This document shows positions 1 through 7,732 of a DNA stretch of 64,000 nt, piece by piece. Under the pieces are notes generated by a model. The model saw only the letters and a list, made by a program, of their open reading frames with translations, made no database searches and was not told the origin of the DNA. Position numbers and translations under genes: made by a program. This stretch comes from Desulfobacterales bacterium (lineage in GTDB: Bacteria; Desulfobacterota; Desulfobacteria; Desulfobacterales; JAEINQ01): positions 83,886 through 147,885 of the forward strand of contig JAEINQ010000005.1 in the NCBI GenBank assembly GCA_016342285.1, written 5' to 3'. Positions within the stretch are counted from its first letter, which is position 1. Each line of letters opens with the position of its first letter.

Positions 1-75
1 TAATTTTACCTGGGAAAAGCCATGAATGGTACGAAGGGACTTGATCTTCCTGCCGAGTACAACCTGGAACTTCAT
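1..75 (-). CDS. XRE-family (Cro/CI-type) repressor, N-terminal 25 residues only
   Basis: Reading leftward from an ATG at 75-73, the frame gives MKFQVVLGRKIKSLRTIHGF followed by SQVKL and then leaves the window. The pattern 'lGrkIkslRtihGfSQvkLA' is the typical first helix and turn of HTH_3 / XRE DNA-binding domains. A good ribosome binding site (GGAG on the minus strand, about 7 nt upstream) supports the start. It is divergent from the large rightward operon, and dyad operators lie between them, as in lambdoid immunity regions. Only the N-terminus is visible, so any C-terminal dimerisation or peptidase domain is unknown. Confidence 0.75.
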   Translation of the reverse strand, partial: MKFQVVLGRKIKSLRTIHGFSQVKL

Positions 76-117
76 TTTGTCGCTCCTTTCACGCCGCATT
101 TGGGCGCGCAAGAAAAA

Positions 118-155
118 ATTATACGCTTGACAAACAATCTTACGCTTAGTAAGAG
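118..155. promoter_or_regulatory. divergent promoter region of the repressor switch
   Basis: Rightward, TTGACA (127-132) is followed after 17 bp by a weak -10-like TAAGAG (150-155). Leftward, a consensus TATAAT lies at 123-118 on the minus strand, about 43 bp upstream of the repressor ATG. The operator at 138-154 covers the -10 side of the rightward promoter and the -35 side of the leftward one. A protein bound there could repress both directions. Assignment is by eye. Confidence 0.5.
138..154. promoter_or_regulatory. operator O1: TCTTAC-N5-GTAAGA
   Basis: This is a perfect 6-bp inverted repeat with a 5-bp centre (GCTTA) between the divergent repressor and the rightward operon. Similar half-sites (GTGAGA) with the same 5-bp spacing recur at 165-181, 7101-7117, 8873-8889, 23091-23107, 35808-35824 and 42234-42250. 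The adjacent XRE protein is the natural candidate binder. This is inferred. Confidence 0.6.
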
Positions 156-164
156 TTCCCCAGT

Positions 165-181
165 TCTCACTAAAAGCTGCA
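165..181 (-). promoter_or_regulatory. operator O2, imperfect
   Basis: On the minus strand the site reads TGCAGC-TTTTA-GTGAGA. One half-site matches the family exactly and the other is poor. It lies 10 bp beyond O1 in the same divergent intergenic region. Confidence 0.4.
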
Positions 182-287
182 TACCGATCGCCACCACGGT
201 CTTCGGTTATGTCAAGAGCCATAGACTATTCGCTACTATAGACATAAAACACTTGTCAAGAACTATTCTTGCTATTTGTAAATTTAA

Positions 288-302
288 TTCATTTTGTTCT
301 TT
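288..302 (+). promoter_or_regulatory. recurrent intergenic motif, copy 1
   Basis: TTCATTTTGTTCTTT lies 35 bp upstream of the helicase start and is followed by ACTATAAACTTTAA. It is one of about 18 similar T-rich intergenic sequences in the element. Confidence 0.5.
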
Positions 303-336
303 GCTCAACTATAAACTTTAACAAGAAAGGCAACTC

Positions 337-1785
337 TTGGCCTATCCGAAATCAAAAACATTGCCGTGGCTCCACCAGGAGCAGGCATGGGATTTTATTG
401 AGCCATTGCCCAGCGCCTACCTGGCAATGGACATGGGTACAGGCAAAACCAAGACGGCCATCGATTCCTGTGTCGGGCACGACGATCAAATTGTTTTTAT
501 CATCTGTCCCCATAAGGTAATCTCGGTCTGGCCCCGTCAGTTCGACTTGCATTGTGCCAAAACATATAAGGTCTTGGCTCTGGACTCCGGCACCGTTGCA
601 AAAAAAGCCGACATTATCAATAATGAGGTAGACGCAGCCGTTCGGTTCGGCCGGCGACTGGCCATTGTTACAAACTACGAATCGTTTTGGCGGTCACCGC
701 TCGGGCCTACCTATAATAAGAAGAACCGAATCATCAAAAAGGGTCTGCTGTTAACCCTGCCCATCGATAAGTTCATTCCAGACGAAGCACATCGGCTCAA
801 ATCTCCGAGTGGCCGCGCATCCTGGGGCGCTATGAGAGTGGCCGCCCATGCAAAGCGCCGACTGTTTTTGTCCGGCACGCCAATGCCGTCAAGCCCCAAA
901 GACATCTACGCCCAATTCAGGGCGCTTGATTCGAGCATTTTCGGCACGTCATTGATGGTGTTTATGAGTCGCTACGCCGTCATGGGTGGCTATGAGGGCC
1001 GGCAGGTCCTGCGGTGGATCAACCAGGAAGAATTAAACCAGAAATTTTACTCAATTGCTTTCCGGGTCAAGACCGATGACGTGCTGAATCTGCCTGCTGT
1101 GAACCACGACGATATCATTTGTGAGCTGGCTCCAGCTACGATGAAAATTTACCGTGAACTGGAAAACGAGTTCATCGCCCAGGTCGGCACCGGCGAGGTC
1201 ACGGTCGGTAACGCCTTGACCAAGCTACTGCGACTGTCTCAGTTCGCCGGTGGATTTGCCACTCTCGACAATTCGAATGGTAAAACTGAAAAACTCGATC
1301 CGATCAAGGTGGAAACCATGATCGAAAAGATCGACGATCTTGGGCCAGTAGAACCGGTTGTGATCTTCTATCGGTTCAAGCCGGAAGTGGCAGAGATCCG
1401 CGTGCAGCTTGAAAAGATCGGCCGCACCGTTGGTGAAATCTCCGGCAGCTACAATGACGAACCGGCCTGGATCGATAAAAGGATCAACACAGTCTGTGTC
1501 CAGATCAAAACAGGCGGTGAAGGCCTTGATTCGCTCACCAGGGCTCGCTACGGTTTCTTTTATTCAAAAGGCATGCTCTCGGTCGGCCAGCTCGATCAGG
1601 CCGTCAGAAGGCTATCCAGGCCCGGTCAGACCAGAAAGACATTTTTCTATCATGTGCTCGCAAAAGGCACGGTGGACATGAAGGTTGAACGCGGTCTTAA
1701 GACAGGCCGTAACATCATCGAGGCCGTCATGGAAGACATGACCGGCGTGGATCCGTTTGGGGTTATCCCCAGAAAGGCAGCATAG
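337..1785 (+). CDS. SNF2-like superfamily 2 DNA helicase/ATPase
   Basis: This 482-residue protein carries SF2 helicase motifs in order: Walker A (MDMGTGKT, residues 31-38), DEAH box (149-152), motif III SGTP (179-182), a 'TGGEGLDSLTRAR' motif V and a QAVRRLSRPGQ motif VI near the C-terminus. Such compact SNF2-like ATPases are common in phage early regions, where they are thought to act in replication or recombination. It starts with TTG at 337, 6 nt after AAGAAAGG, and no better ATG lies nearby. It is the first gene of the rightward operon controlled from the 118-181 region. Confidence 0.85.
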   Translation: MAYPKSKTLPWLHQEQAWDFIEPLPSAYLAMDMGTGKTKTAIDSCVGHDDQIVFIICPHKVISVWPRQFDLHCAKTYKVLALDSGTVAKKADIINNEVDAAVRFGRRLAIVTNYESFWRSPLGPTYNKKNRIIKKGLLLTLPIDKFIPDEAHRLKSPSGRASWGAMRVAAHAKRRLFLSGTPMPSSPKDIYAQFRALDSSIFGTSLMVFMSRYAVMGGYEGRQVLRWINQEELNQKFYSIAFRVKTDDVLNLPAVNHDDIICELAPATMKIYRELENEFIAQVGTGEVTVGNALTKLLRLSQFAGGFATLDNSNGKTEKLDPIKVETMIEKIDDLGPVEPVVIFYRFKPEVAEIRVQLEKIGRTVGEISGSYNDEPAWIDKRINTVCVQIKTGGEGLDSLTRARYGFFYSKGMLSVGQLDQAVRRLSRPGQTRKTFFYHVLAKGTVDMKVERGLKTGRNIIEAVMEDMTGVDPFGVIPRKAA

Positions 1786-1786
1786 C

Positions 1787-2053
1787 ATGAATCCCGTTTC
1801 AGAAGCCTTTACCCGGTATCGTGAAAAACGCAGGAAAGAAAACGAAGATCGCGAGCGACGCATCAAGTCCGGTCGCCGCATCGCCATCGACCCCAAGCGG
1901 CGCGTGAAAACCCCCGGCCTGGTCAAGCCGGTCAATCCGGCAGTCGGCAAGCGCCATGCCGGTGAGCCCCTGGTCAGCCTTGAAGCCCGCCGCAAGCTGG
2001 CAAACGCCAGACGCCGCAAGGCCGATCGTGGGAGAGGCCGGTGCCCAAAATGA
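1787..2053 (+). CDS. small basic protein, unknown
   Basis: The protein has 88 residues and is very rich in Arg and Lys, with two highly basic stretches (about residues 12-35 and 70-88). It could bind nucleic acid, but no known domain is seen. The ATG at 1787 follows AGAAAGG closely and sits 1 nt after the helicase stop codon. Its end overlaps the next gene. Confidence 0.6.
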   Translation: MNPVSEAFTRYREKRRKENEDRERRIKSGRRIAIDPKRRVKTPGLVKPVNPAVGKRHAGEPLVSLEARRKLANARRRKADRGRGRCPK

Positions 2054-2253
2054 AATACTCGCCTATTATCAGCATCAAGGGGCCGTTTGAGGCCACTCCA
2101 CTGGAATATTTTTCAGGAGATGCCATAACAACCGCCAAGGTGGCAATCGACGCCATCGGCAACGCCCATCTTCGACTGCAAGAAAATGGCAAAACGATCC
2201 ACATCACCATGTCGCAGCCATATATCATCACATGGAAAGGGGCGCCTGAATGA
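2041..2253 (+). CDS. hypothetical protein
   Basis: The product is 70 residues from GTG 2041 (an internal ATG at 2050 is possible). It overlaps the previous gene by 13 nt and the next gene by the ATGA arrangement. No domain is recognised. Its position in an overlapping gene train supports translation. Confidence 0.55.
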   Translation: MPKMKYSPIISIKGPFEATPLEYFSGDAITTAKVAIDAIGNAHLRLQENGKTIHITMSQPYIITWKGAPE

Positions 2254-2429
2254 GATGGATAGCCTGGGCCATTTTTAAACGCGCAGGCTGGCTGGGCCTG
2301 GCCCTGTTTCTTGTCATAGCGCTTTATGGCCAGTATCGAGACCCGATAGCCGACGCCTGGATTACGTCTCGATACACCGGGGCCTGTATCGGGCTGGCTA
2401 TTGCTGTTTTGATGTTTAACCGTAAATAG
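2250..2429 (+). CDS. small two-helix membrane protein
   Basis: ATG 2250 overlaps the preceding TGA. The 59-residue product begins MRWIAWAIFKRAGW and has two hydrophobic segments (about residues 13-26 and 41-56) separated by a charged loop (YGQYRDPIADAW). It probably sits in the inner membrane. Small membrane proteins of this kind are frequent in phage early operons. No specific function can be assigned. Confidence 0.55.
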   Translation: MRWIAWAIFKRAGWLGLALFLVIALYGQYRDPIADAWITSRYTGACIGLAIAVLMFNRK

Positions 2430-2450
2430 CGAAAATAAAAGAGGAAAAAC

Positions 2451-2756
2451 ATGACCAACCATTACGCAGCGGCAATCGACGTGCTTACTTCAAATCACAG
2501 CCAGGCCCGTCTAATGGCGATACTCACCAATATCGCCAAGGCGCACCCCAAGATGGTGGTTGATGCGGCCAGGCCGTATCTGGTCAAGCCCGCAAAGTGG
2601 ATCCAGTGGAAAAAGCCGATCGCCTATCTAATCAATGAGGGCCGATTTATTGCCGCGATCAAAGAGCTTCGCATACTCACCGGTGTCGGGCTTAAAGAGG
2701 CCAAAGGCATCTGTGATGAATTCAGGGACAGCGGCGAATACAGGCGCTATCTATGA
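2451..2756 (+). CDS. protein with ribosomal L7/L12 C-terminal-like domain
   Basis: This is a 101-residue protein. Residues about 65-95 (IAAIKELRILTGVGLKEAKG) match the L7/L12 C-terminal domain signature in which the GLKEAK helix contacts translation factors. The N-terminal half has no known match. L7/L12-like domains in phage and plasmid proteins are known but their role is unclear. The ATG has an AGAGG ribosome binding site, and the stop overlaps the next start (ATGA). Confidence 0.7.
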   Translation: MTNHYAAAIDVLTSNHSQARLMAILTNIAKAHPKMVVDAARPYLVKPAKWIQWKKPIAYLINEGRFIAAIKELRILTGVGLKEAKGICDEFRDSGEYRRYL

Positions 2757-3520
2757 GCCACAAAATCATCAGGGCCAAGCATCCGTCAGGGCTGACCATC
2801 GCCTTTGACCCCGGGCCCCATCGCTATGTGGTGGAAGAAACCGGTCAAGTTATGACCAGTGTGACCACGTTCATCGAACAGTTCTTCCCGAAGTTTGATG
2901 CACCGGCCATAGCCCTGAAATGCTCCCGGGGCAAAAAACCGAAGTACGCTGGCCGGGATCCGGTTGAGATTATGGCCGAGTGGGAGGCAAACGCCGAACG
3001 CGCCAGAGACGAGGGCACGGTTACCCATCTATATGCCGAGTGCCTGTTGACCAACCAGACGCCCCCGGAGCCAATCTCCGAGCGCACCGTTCGGCTGTTC
3101 CAGTGTGTCGATCAATCGGTTCGGCTCCTGCTCAAGCACTACGAGTTTGTGGCATCAGAAGCGATTATCTTTTCGCCTAAAATGGCCAAGTCAGGCACCA
3201 TCGACCTGGTCATGCGGCATAAAGAAACAGGCGTCTATCTGATTCTGGACTGGAAACAAAACGCCGAAATCGCCCGGTTCAACCAATGGCAAAAGTGCCT
3301 GCCACCCATCGGCCATCTCGATGACTGTGATCTCAATCACTACTCGTTACAGCTCAGTATGTATAAAAAGATGGTGCTCACAGAGGGCTACTGGCCCGAA
3401 GCCAAGGGCTGGAAAATGGGCCTGATTCATCTGAAAGAATTTGGCACTGCGGAAAACATTCCAATCGAAGATTGTGAAAGAGAAATCGACATGATGCTCG
3501 ATTACGAAAAGGCAGCATGA
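2753..3520 (+). CDS. PD-(D/E)XK superfamily nuclease
   Basis: This 255-residue protein has the order expected for a phage-type PD-(D/E)XK exonuclease. A conserved His lies in GTVTHLYAE (about residue 87). A glycine-led acidic motif GTIDLVM is followed by ILDWKQN, giving the D...D-x-K catalytic pattern. An aromatic, Gln-containing helix (HYSLQLSMYKKM) follows. These are RecB/YqaJ-like features. It probably processes DNA ends in recombination or replication. It is coupled to the previous gene by a 4-nt overlap. Confidence 0.75.
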   Translation: MSHKIIRAKHPSGLTIAFDPGPHRYVVEETGQVMTSVTTFIEQFFPKFDAPAIALKCSRGKKPKYAGRDPVEIMAEWEANAERARDEGTVTHLYAECLLTNQTPPEPISERTVRLFQCVDQSVRLLLKHYEFVASEAIIFSPKMAKSGTIDLVMRHKETGVYLILDWKQNAEIARFNQWQKCLPPIGHLDDCDLNHYSLQLSMYKKMVLTEGYWPEAKGWKMGLIHLKEFGTAENIPIEDCEREIDMMLDYEKAA

Positions 3521-3669
3521 AACTCACCATCGAATTGGTGCCGTGTCTAAGCGGTTTTATGAGCAGCCGGAATTGGCCGAAAAGAATTATCACTGACTCC
3601 AGTTTATTCGTGAAGCTGGTTACGATCTTTGGTCCAAATAACATCCTGAAAAACGCACCAAACATCTAA
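3517..3669 (+). pseudogene. degenerate small gene with frameshift
   Basis: From ATG 3517 the frame reads MKLTIELVP, a start shared by a common family of small phage proteins, then continues with unconvincing sequence to 3669. A neighbouring frame (codons from about 3540) reads SKRFYEQPELAEKNYH, a TGA at 3591, then LQFIREAGYDLWSK and TAA. It looks like the real C-terminal sequence. At least one frameshift and one nonsense change are needed to join them. It could also be two unrelated fragments. Confidence 0.4.
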
Positions 3670-3674
3670 AAATA

Positions 3675-3687
3675 TTCTTTTTGTCCT
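3675..3687 (+). promoter_or_regulatory. recurrent intergenic motif, copy 2
   Basis: TTCTTTTTGTCCT lies 28 bp upstream of the next start codon and is followed by TTATCTTTTAA. Confidence 0.5.
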
Positions 3688-3715
3688 CAATTATCTTTTA
3701 ATTCTGGAGGTAATA

Positions 3716-3904
3716 ATGCCCCATTATCTTGATGAAATTTGCGCCAAATGTGGCTGCAGGTTTGGCTCTCACCATGCCGGCACCCAGCCGTGGCCAAGAG
3801 ACTATTGCCCGGGGCATGAAGGCGAAATGGACTGGAATCAAGGCCCCGGAACGGTCTTTAAGCCGTCCGGCACGTACAAGAAACGGGAGAGCAATCATGT
3901 TTGA
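3716..3904 (+). CDS. small zinc-ribbon-like protein
   Basis: The product has 62 residues and starts MPHYLDEICAKCGCRF. It has CxxCxC plus downstream His and Cys (GSHHAG, DYCPGHEG) that could coordinate one zinc. A strong GGAGG lies 5 nt before the ATG. It opens a new gene train after the T-rich motif. Confidence 0.6.
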   Translation: MPHYLDEICAKCGCRFGSHHAGTQPWPRDYCPGHEGEMDWNQGPGTVFKPSGTYKKRESNHV

Positions 3905-4271
3905 GGTCAAGAAAAAAGATCTAATGGCTGCCGCCAAATCGGTCATCCACAGGATCCTGGTCAGGCGTCAAAAAATCTGGCTTGCGGCCGTTCGAGAAGA
4001 GGCCGGCAAGCCCAAGCATGTCTGGCGCGGCTACTGGTTCGTCCGGCAGCCGCGCACCATCTATGACGCCATGGTCGCAGCCAAGGCCAATAATTATCAC
4101 TGCAAGGGCCGGATTCTACCAACCTGGCAAGTCATGTGTGACAACCATCTCAACGAACTCCGCGAGCTGGTCCGCGCCTGCCTGGCTACGAACCAGACCG
4201 TCATATCGGTATCTGCCAGGCACGCTGCAATGGTCGCTGTTTATTTAGACGCCAAAAGAGAGGGGAAGTAA
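3897..4271 (+). CDS. hypothetical protein
   Basis: This is a 124-residue mixed alpha/beta protein starting MFEVKKKDLMAAAKSV. The frame is open further upstream, but ATG 3897 overlaps the previous gene by 8 nt and fits the packing. No domain is recognised. The stop abuts the next ATG (TAATG). Confidence 0.55.
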   Translation: MFEVKKKDLMAAAKSVIHRILVRRQKIWLAAVREEAGKPKHVWRGYWFVRQPRTIYDAMVAAKANNYHCKGRILPTWQVMCDNHLNELRELVRACLATNQTVISVSARHAAMVAVYLDAKREGK

Positions 4272-4669
4272 TGCTCAACACCGACATGATCAAAGACTTC
4301 ATCGAAAAGTTCGAGGCCAAAAGAGAGCACGATCTGGCGTCTAAAAAGCTGGGAATGGCCATCGAAAAACTGGAAGAAGCGATTCTGGAAAACCTGGCCA
4401 CCGAAGGCATTGCCAGCATCAAGGTCAACGGCCGCACCGTGTTTGTAAAGACCCGGCACTTTGCCAAGATTCTGGTCGAAGATCGGTCGGTTGCGGCCCA
4501 GGCCATTAAAGATGCGGGCCTGCCGTTTGTGGCTGAAAATTTCAATGCTAACACTCTGTCGGCCTATATCAGAGAATGCGCCGAAGAGGGCAAGCCGCTG
4601 CCGGCCGAATTTGAAGGCATCATCAAGGCAGACTCGAAACAGTCACTGGGCGCGACCAAGGCCAACTAA
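4271..4669 (+). CDS. conserved phage-type protein with helical N-terminus
   Basis: This 132-residue protein has residues 1-45 charged and helical (DFIEKFEAKREHDLASKKL), suggesting a coiled coil. The C-terminal half (VEDRSVAAQAIKDAGL...) resembles small phage early proteins of unknown function. It is translationally coupled to its neighbour. Confidence 0.55.
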   Translation: MLNTDMIKDFIEKFEAKREHDLASKKLGMAIEKLEEAILENLATEGIASIKVNGRTVFVKTRHFAKILVEDRSVAAQAIKDAGLPFVAENFNANTLSAYIRECAEEGKPLPAEFEGIIKADSKQSLGATKAN

Positions 4670-4686
4670 ATCAACTGGAGGAATAA

Positions 4687-5280
4687 ATGGAATTCGAGAA
4701 ATTTCCTAAAATGGGACGGCTGGCCAGAGAGTGCGTTATCAGCGAGAAGATCGACGGCACCAATGCCCAGATTTTCATTCCAGAAGATGGCGGTTTTTTT
4801 ACCGGGTCCCGGACCCGATGGATCACTCCGCAAGACGACAACGCCGGTTTTTCCAGGTGGGCACATGAGCACAAGGACGAGCTGCTGAAACTCGGCCCCG
4901 GGCGTCACTTTGGCGAATGGTGGGGGCAGGGTATTCAGCGTAAATATGGCCTCAAGGAAAAACGATTCAGCCTTTTCAATACCATTCGGTGGTGCCGTCA
5001 CGATGCGCAGCCGCAGCGGATTGTTACCGCTGATCCGCGCATCGAAAAGTACCAAGAGCGGATCCCGGCCTGCTGTTATCTGGTCCCGGTTCTTTATCGT
5101 GGCGCTTTTTCAGTTCAAGTCTGTTACGAAACTATCAATAGGCTGGCCGAAATGGGGAGTTTTGCAGCGCCGGGTTTCACCAATCCCGAGGGCATTGTGT
5201 GTTTTCATACGGCAGCCCAGGTCGGTTTCAAAATGACCATTAAAAATGATGACATTCCAAAGGGGAGATTGGCCGCATGA
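4687..5280 (+). CDS. ATP-dependent RNA ligase family protein
   Basis: This 197-residue nucleotidyltransferase has a KIDG adenylation motif (SEKIDGTN, catalytic Lys 21). Motif IIIa/IV-like segments FGEWWGQG and NPEGIVCFH and a C-terminal KMTIKNDD (motif V) are in the right order. Length and motifs fit the minimal RNA-ligase superfamily (Rnl2-like core). In T4-like systems such ligases repair tRNAs cut by host anticodon nucleases. A second, unrelated RNA ligase (RtcB) lies 3.7 kb downstream. A GGAGG ribosome binding site is present. Confidence 0.78.
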   Translation: MEFEKFPKMGRLARECVISEKIDGTNAQIFIPEDGGFFTGSRTRWITPQDDNAGFSRWAHEHKDELLKLGPGRHFGEWWGQGIQRKYGLKEKRFSLFNTIRWCRHDAQPQRIVTADPRIEKYQERIPACCYLVPVLYRGAFSVQVCYETINRLAEMGSFAAPGFTNPEGIVCFHTAAQVGFKMTIKNDDIPKGRLAA

Positions 5281-5684
5281 CACCGGAACAGGCAGTTTTG
5301 TTGATGAATATCTACATGGGCTCGTTTTCAAGGTTTCAAGATATCTTTGACGATGACATCGCTTTTCTTGCCGGTGACGGTTTGATTGACGAGAATGACG
5401 AAACGACCGATCTTGGCAATCGAACTGTTCAGGCCATGATTGATGTTGCCATCCCCACCCCAAGGCCATTCTACTTTACGTTTGGGTCCGGCCACGAGCC
5501 GGTCCATGGCGCGGGGATCAGGCATTATTGTCTGATCATGGCCGAAAACGAAAACTCTGCCAGACTTGAAATAAACGACTGGACGGGCGGCAAGTGGGCT
5601 TTTTGTTATCACTGTGAAGACGTTATAATCAGACACGATTTATCCCGAGTCAAATGGAACGGAGAAAGGTTTGTAGCGGCATGA
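5277..5684 (+). CDS. hypothetical protein
   Basis: This 135-residue protein starts MTPEQAVLLMNIYMGSF. The first 60 residues (helices plus DDIAFLAGDGLIDEND) look like a small winged-helix-type fold found in phage proteins. The remainder is beta-rich. Function is unknown. It overlaps both neighbours by 4 nt. Confidence 0.55.
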   Translation: MTPEQAVLLMNIYMGSFSRFQDIFDDDIAFLAGDGLIDENDETTDLGNRTVQAMIDVAIPTPRPFYFTFGSGHEPVHGAGIRHYCLIMAENENSARLEINDWTGGKWAFCYHCEDVIIRHDLSRVKWNGERFVAA

Positions 5685-6019
5685 AAAAAGAACCAAGATC
5701 GTGGCGCACTGTGGTCAAGTCCTACACCACTGAGATTCACTGTGGGGAGCCTATTGACGCTCACTTGGTTCTTGACACAAACGGCCGCACACATTTGATC
5801 GAAGCCTACGGTAAAGACGGCAGTATATATGCGTTTAATGCTGACTGGCTCTTGAATGAAGCTCATTACAAACACTACACGGCTGATGAACGCGTTGAAT
5901 GGCTGGCCGGAATCTATGCCAGAACCATTGCAGAGGTTGAGGCAAAAACTCGGGCCGCCCTGCAAGCTGAAATGAAAGCCAAATACAACGAACTACTGGA
6001 ACTCATGGGGGTTAAGTAA
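5681..6019 (+). CDS. hypothetical protein
   Basis: The 112 residues start at ATG 5681, which overlaps the preceding stop. The C-terminal third is a charged helix (EVEAKTRAALQAEMKAKYNE) that could form a coiled coil. No known family is recognised. Confidence 0.55.
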   Translation: MKKEPRSWRTVVKSYTTEIHCGEPIDAHLVLDTNGRTHLIEAYGKDGSIYAFNADWLLNEAHYKHYTADERVEWLAGIYARTIAEVEAKTRAALQAEMKAKYNELLELMGVK

Positions 6020-6022
6020 AAC

Positions 6023-6219
6023 ATGGCGCTTGAAATGAAATATTTTGTCTTAAAACCAAAATCGAAGACGCGTATACCAATGCGTCGATAGATGCTATGG
6101 AGGCATACGCAAAAAGCATCAAGCCATTTGATCCGGAGCTGGCCCATAGCCTGACGGACTGGGTTAATCGCGAAATTATCAATCACGCTTTTAACAGGAG
6201 AGAACTCAATGCAGGTTAA
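6023..6219 (+). pseudogene. frameshifted small phage gene (KYFVLKP family)
   Basis: ATG 6023 opens MALEMKYFVLKPK but the frame stops at 6089-6091. A -1 shift in the A-run at 6058-6061 restores a convincing continuation (IEDAYTNASIDAMEAYAKSI ... DWVNREIINHAFNRRELNAG) to TAA 6217. The joined product of about 65 residues resembles small conserved phage proteins. One extra A would explain the break, so it may be a sequencing error, a recent mutation or, less likely, programmed slippage. Confidence 0.6.
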
Positions 6220-6889
6220 AGGTGCAGGGGGTTTAAAAATGATCACAGCCAAAAGCATCGAGAAAGAACAGGACCAAGACATTAGAAGCCGCTGGTTTAA
6301 AGATCACCAGATTATCAGCCACGATCTCTTTGGTTACGCCCGGGGCAAAACGCCAATCGAGGTGCTGGTATGGGGCAAGCCCGGAACAAGCGCCTGCCGG
6401 GTCACCTACGTCTCTCGGGCTGGCACCCTGATGGTATCAGGCGATTTAGGTGAAGCCGTTTTTTGCTGGAATCCAAGTGGCGGCTGCAGCAGCCTGCGCT
6501 GGATTGCCGGCACCAGTCTTGATTATTTCCACGGCAAAGCCGCGGCCTCACCACAGGGGTCTGGAATCGCATGGGTGTCTTTTGATTCAGCCCTTGCAAA
6601 AGCCGAGATACAAGAGCACGTCCGGAGCAATATGCAAGATGATCCCCATTATTACAGTCCAAAGAAAAACGCCGGTGCACGCGAATCCCTTCATGATCTG
6701 CTTGAGGCTATGTGTTGCGCCAATCAAGCAGAATTTTGTGGGTACCTCAACGACAATCACGACGAAGTCACATTGGCCGTAAACGACACCGATTGGTGGG
6801 AGTGGCTGCCCAATGTCGGCACTCACATGCCGATGCGCTGCCAAGCGTATCTGATTGGCCTGAAAATGGCTTTTAATCTCCAAAAATAG
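6209..6889 (+). CDS. conserved phage-type hypothetical protein
   Basis: This is a 226-residue protein. Its central block (CWNPSGGCSSLRWIAGTSLD followed by YFHGKA) is the most distinctive part. The C-terminus has a WWEWLPNVG motif and a helix. The ATG at 6209 overlaps the restored frame of the broken gene upstream and follows AGGAG by 8 nt. Function is unknown. Confidence 0.6.
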   Translation: MQVKGAGGLKMITAKSIEKEQDQDIRSRWFKDHQIISHDLFGYARGKTPIEVLVWGKPGTSACRVTYVSRAGTLMVSGDLGEAVFCWNPSGGCSSLRWIAGTSLDYFHGKAAASPQGSGIAWVSFDSALAKAEIQEHVRSNMQDDPHYYSPKKNAGARESLHDLLEAMCCANQAEFCGYLNDNHDEVTLAVNDTDWWEWLPNVGTHMPMRCQAYLIGLKMAFNLQK

Positions 6890-6903
6890 AAAGAGGTTAA
6901 CTC

Positions 6904-7074
6904 ATGGCACAGGAATTAAATCCCAGCGAAGCAGTACCCCAGGGCTGGCTCGATAATTTCGTGCATGAGTTCCGATTGGACTACAATCAAGTGCTCTGCA
7001 CTACTTTCTGGGTCTATTCCGGCTGCATTGGTCACCCGGAAAGCTGCTGCGTCGAGGTAACAGCCAAACTATAA
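6904..7074 (+). CDS. small hypothetical protein
   Basis: The product has 56 residues and starts MAQELNPSEAVPQGWLDNF. It has Cys at about 32, 41 and two adjacent near the end (ESCCVEV). A ribosome binding site, AGAGG, lies 9 nt upstream. It is short but has sensible spacing between its neighbours. Confidence 0.5.
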   Translation: MAQELNPSEAVPQGWLDNFVHEFRLDYNQVLCTTFWVYSGCIGHPESCCVEVTAKL

Positions 7075-7077
7075 TAA

Positions 7078-7092
7078 TTCTTTTTGTTTTTG
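7078..7092 (+). promoter_or_regulatory. recurrent intergenic motif, copy 3
   Basis: TTCTTTTTGTTTTTG lies directly after the preceding stop. A TTGACA promoter and a dyad operator follow immediately. Confidence 0.5.
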
Positions 7093-7094
7093 CC

Positions 7095-7123
7095 TTGACA
7101 TCTTACACATAGTGAGATTTAAA
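7095..7123 (+). promoter_or_regulatory. promoter with operator filling its spacer
   Basis: TTGACA (7095-7100) and TTTAAA (7118-7123) are separated by exactly 17 bp. The whole spacer is the operator TCTTAC-ACATA-GTGAGA (7101-7117). Binding of the element's repressor would block this promoter, which would drive the zinc-ribbon genes from 7134. The sequence features are clear. The regulatory reading is inferred. Confidence 0.6.
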
Positions 7124-7133
7124 GGAGGTTGCA

Positions 7134-7403
7134 TTGCAAAAGTTTAAGAAATGGATCCCGGTGGCAGAAGATAAATGCGAGCTTGAAGGCCCCTATGAAT
7201 GTCCCGAGTGCGGGTTTCATATCGCCATGGACGCGACCTATCTCGACCAGGTCAACTCCAAAGCGACCTGCCCGGGGTGTCTGGTTACTTTTGAGGTGCC
7301 TGAGATTGAGGCTGGCTTAGATGCCAAATTGACAGCCGCATGGAGGGCAAACACGCTGTTTGTTGATGTCTCTAACATGGCAAGAAAGGCAGGGCCGATA
7401 TGA
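7134..7403 (+). CDS. zinc-ribbon protein
   Basis: The 89-residue protein has CPECGF and CPGC pairs (YECPECGFHIA ... ATCPGCLVTF), a typical single zinc ribbon. It starts at TTG 7134, which lies 5 nt after AAAGGAGG, with no usable ATG nearby. It is the first gene behind the operator-controlled promoter. Its partner is unknown. Confidence 0.65.
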   Translation: MQKFKKWIPVAEDKCELEGPYECPECGFHIAMDATYLDQVNSKATCPGCLVTFEVPEIEAGLDAKLTAAWRANTLFVDVSNMARKAGPI

Positions 7404-7717
7404 ACACTCGATTAAACGAACTGCTGGAGAAACTCGATGTGGTAGCCGGGGATCCCGATGGGCCGCTTCACGATCCCGAGATGGCCGAATTGGCCCGACT
7501 GATTCGGGCGCAAATCATTCCGCTTCCGCAGGCTCAGTATGTCAATTCCAGGGGCACAATTTGTCCCAATTGCGGCGGGTCGGATTGTGTCACAACTGAC
7601 GAACTTAGCCTCGAAGACGGCAGCAGCAATGTCTTTGGTAACTCAAGCTGTTGCGATTGCGAAGCAACCTGGACCGAACTCTATCAATTGATGGGATTTG
7701 AAAACCTCAAACGCTAA
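7400..7717 (+). CDS. zinc-ribbon protein
   Basis: The protein has 105 residues. The N-terminal 45 are helical (NTRLNELLEKLDVVAG). A ribbon follows, with CPNCGGSDC and CCDCEATW pairs. It overlaps the previous gene by 4 nt. Possibly a small nucleic-acid-binding or transcription-related factor, without direct evidence. Confidence 0.62.
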   Translation: MNTRLNELLEKLDVVAGDPDGPLHDPEMAELARLIRAQIIPLPQAQYVNSRGTICPNCGGSDCVTTDELSLEDGSSNVFGNSSCCDCEATWTELYQLMGFENLKR

Positions 7718-7732
7718 CCCGGGAGAAACAAC

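Noticed and set aside
22..321. Rightward 99-codon frame over the left edge
   Set aside because: It runs against the repressor start and across the divergent promoters and operators. No ribosome binding site or family match.
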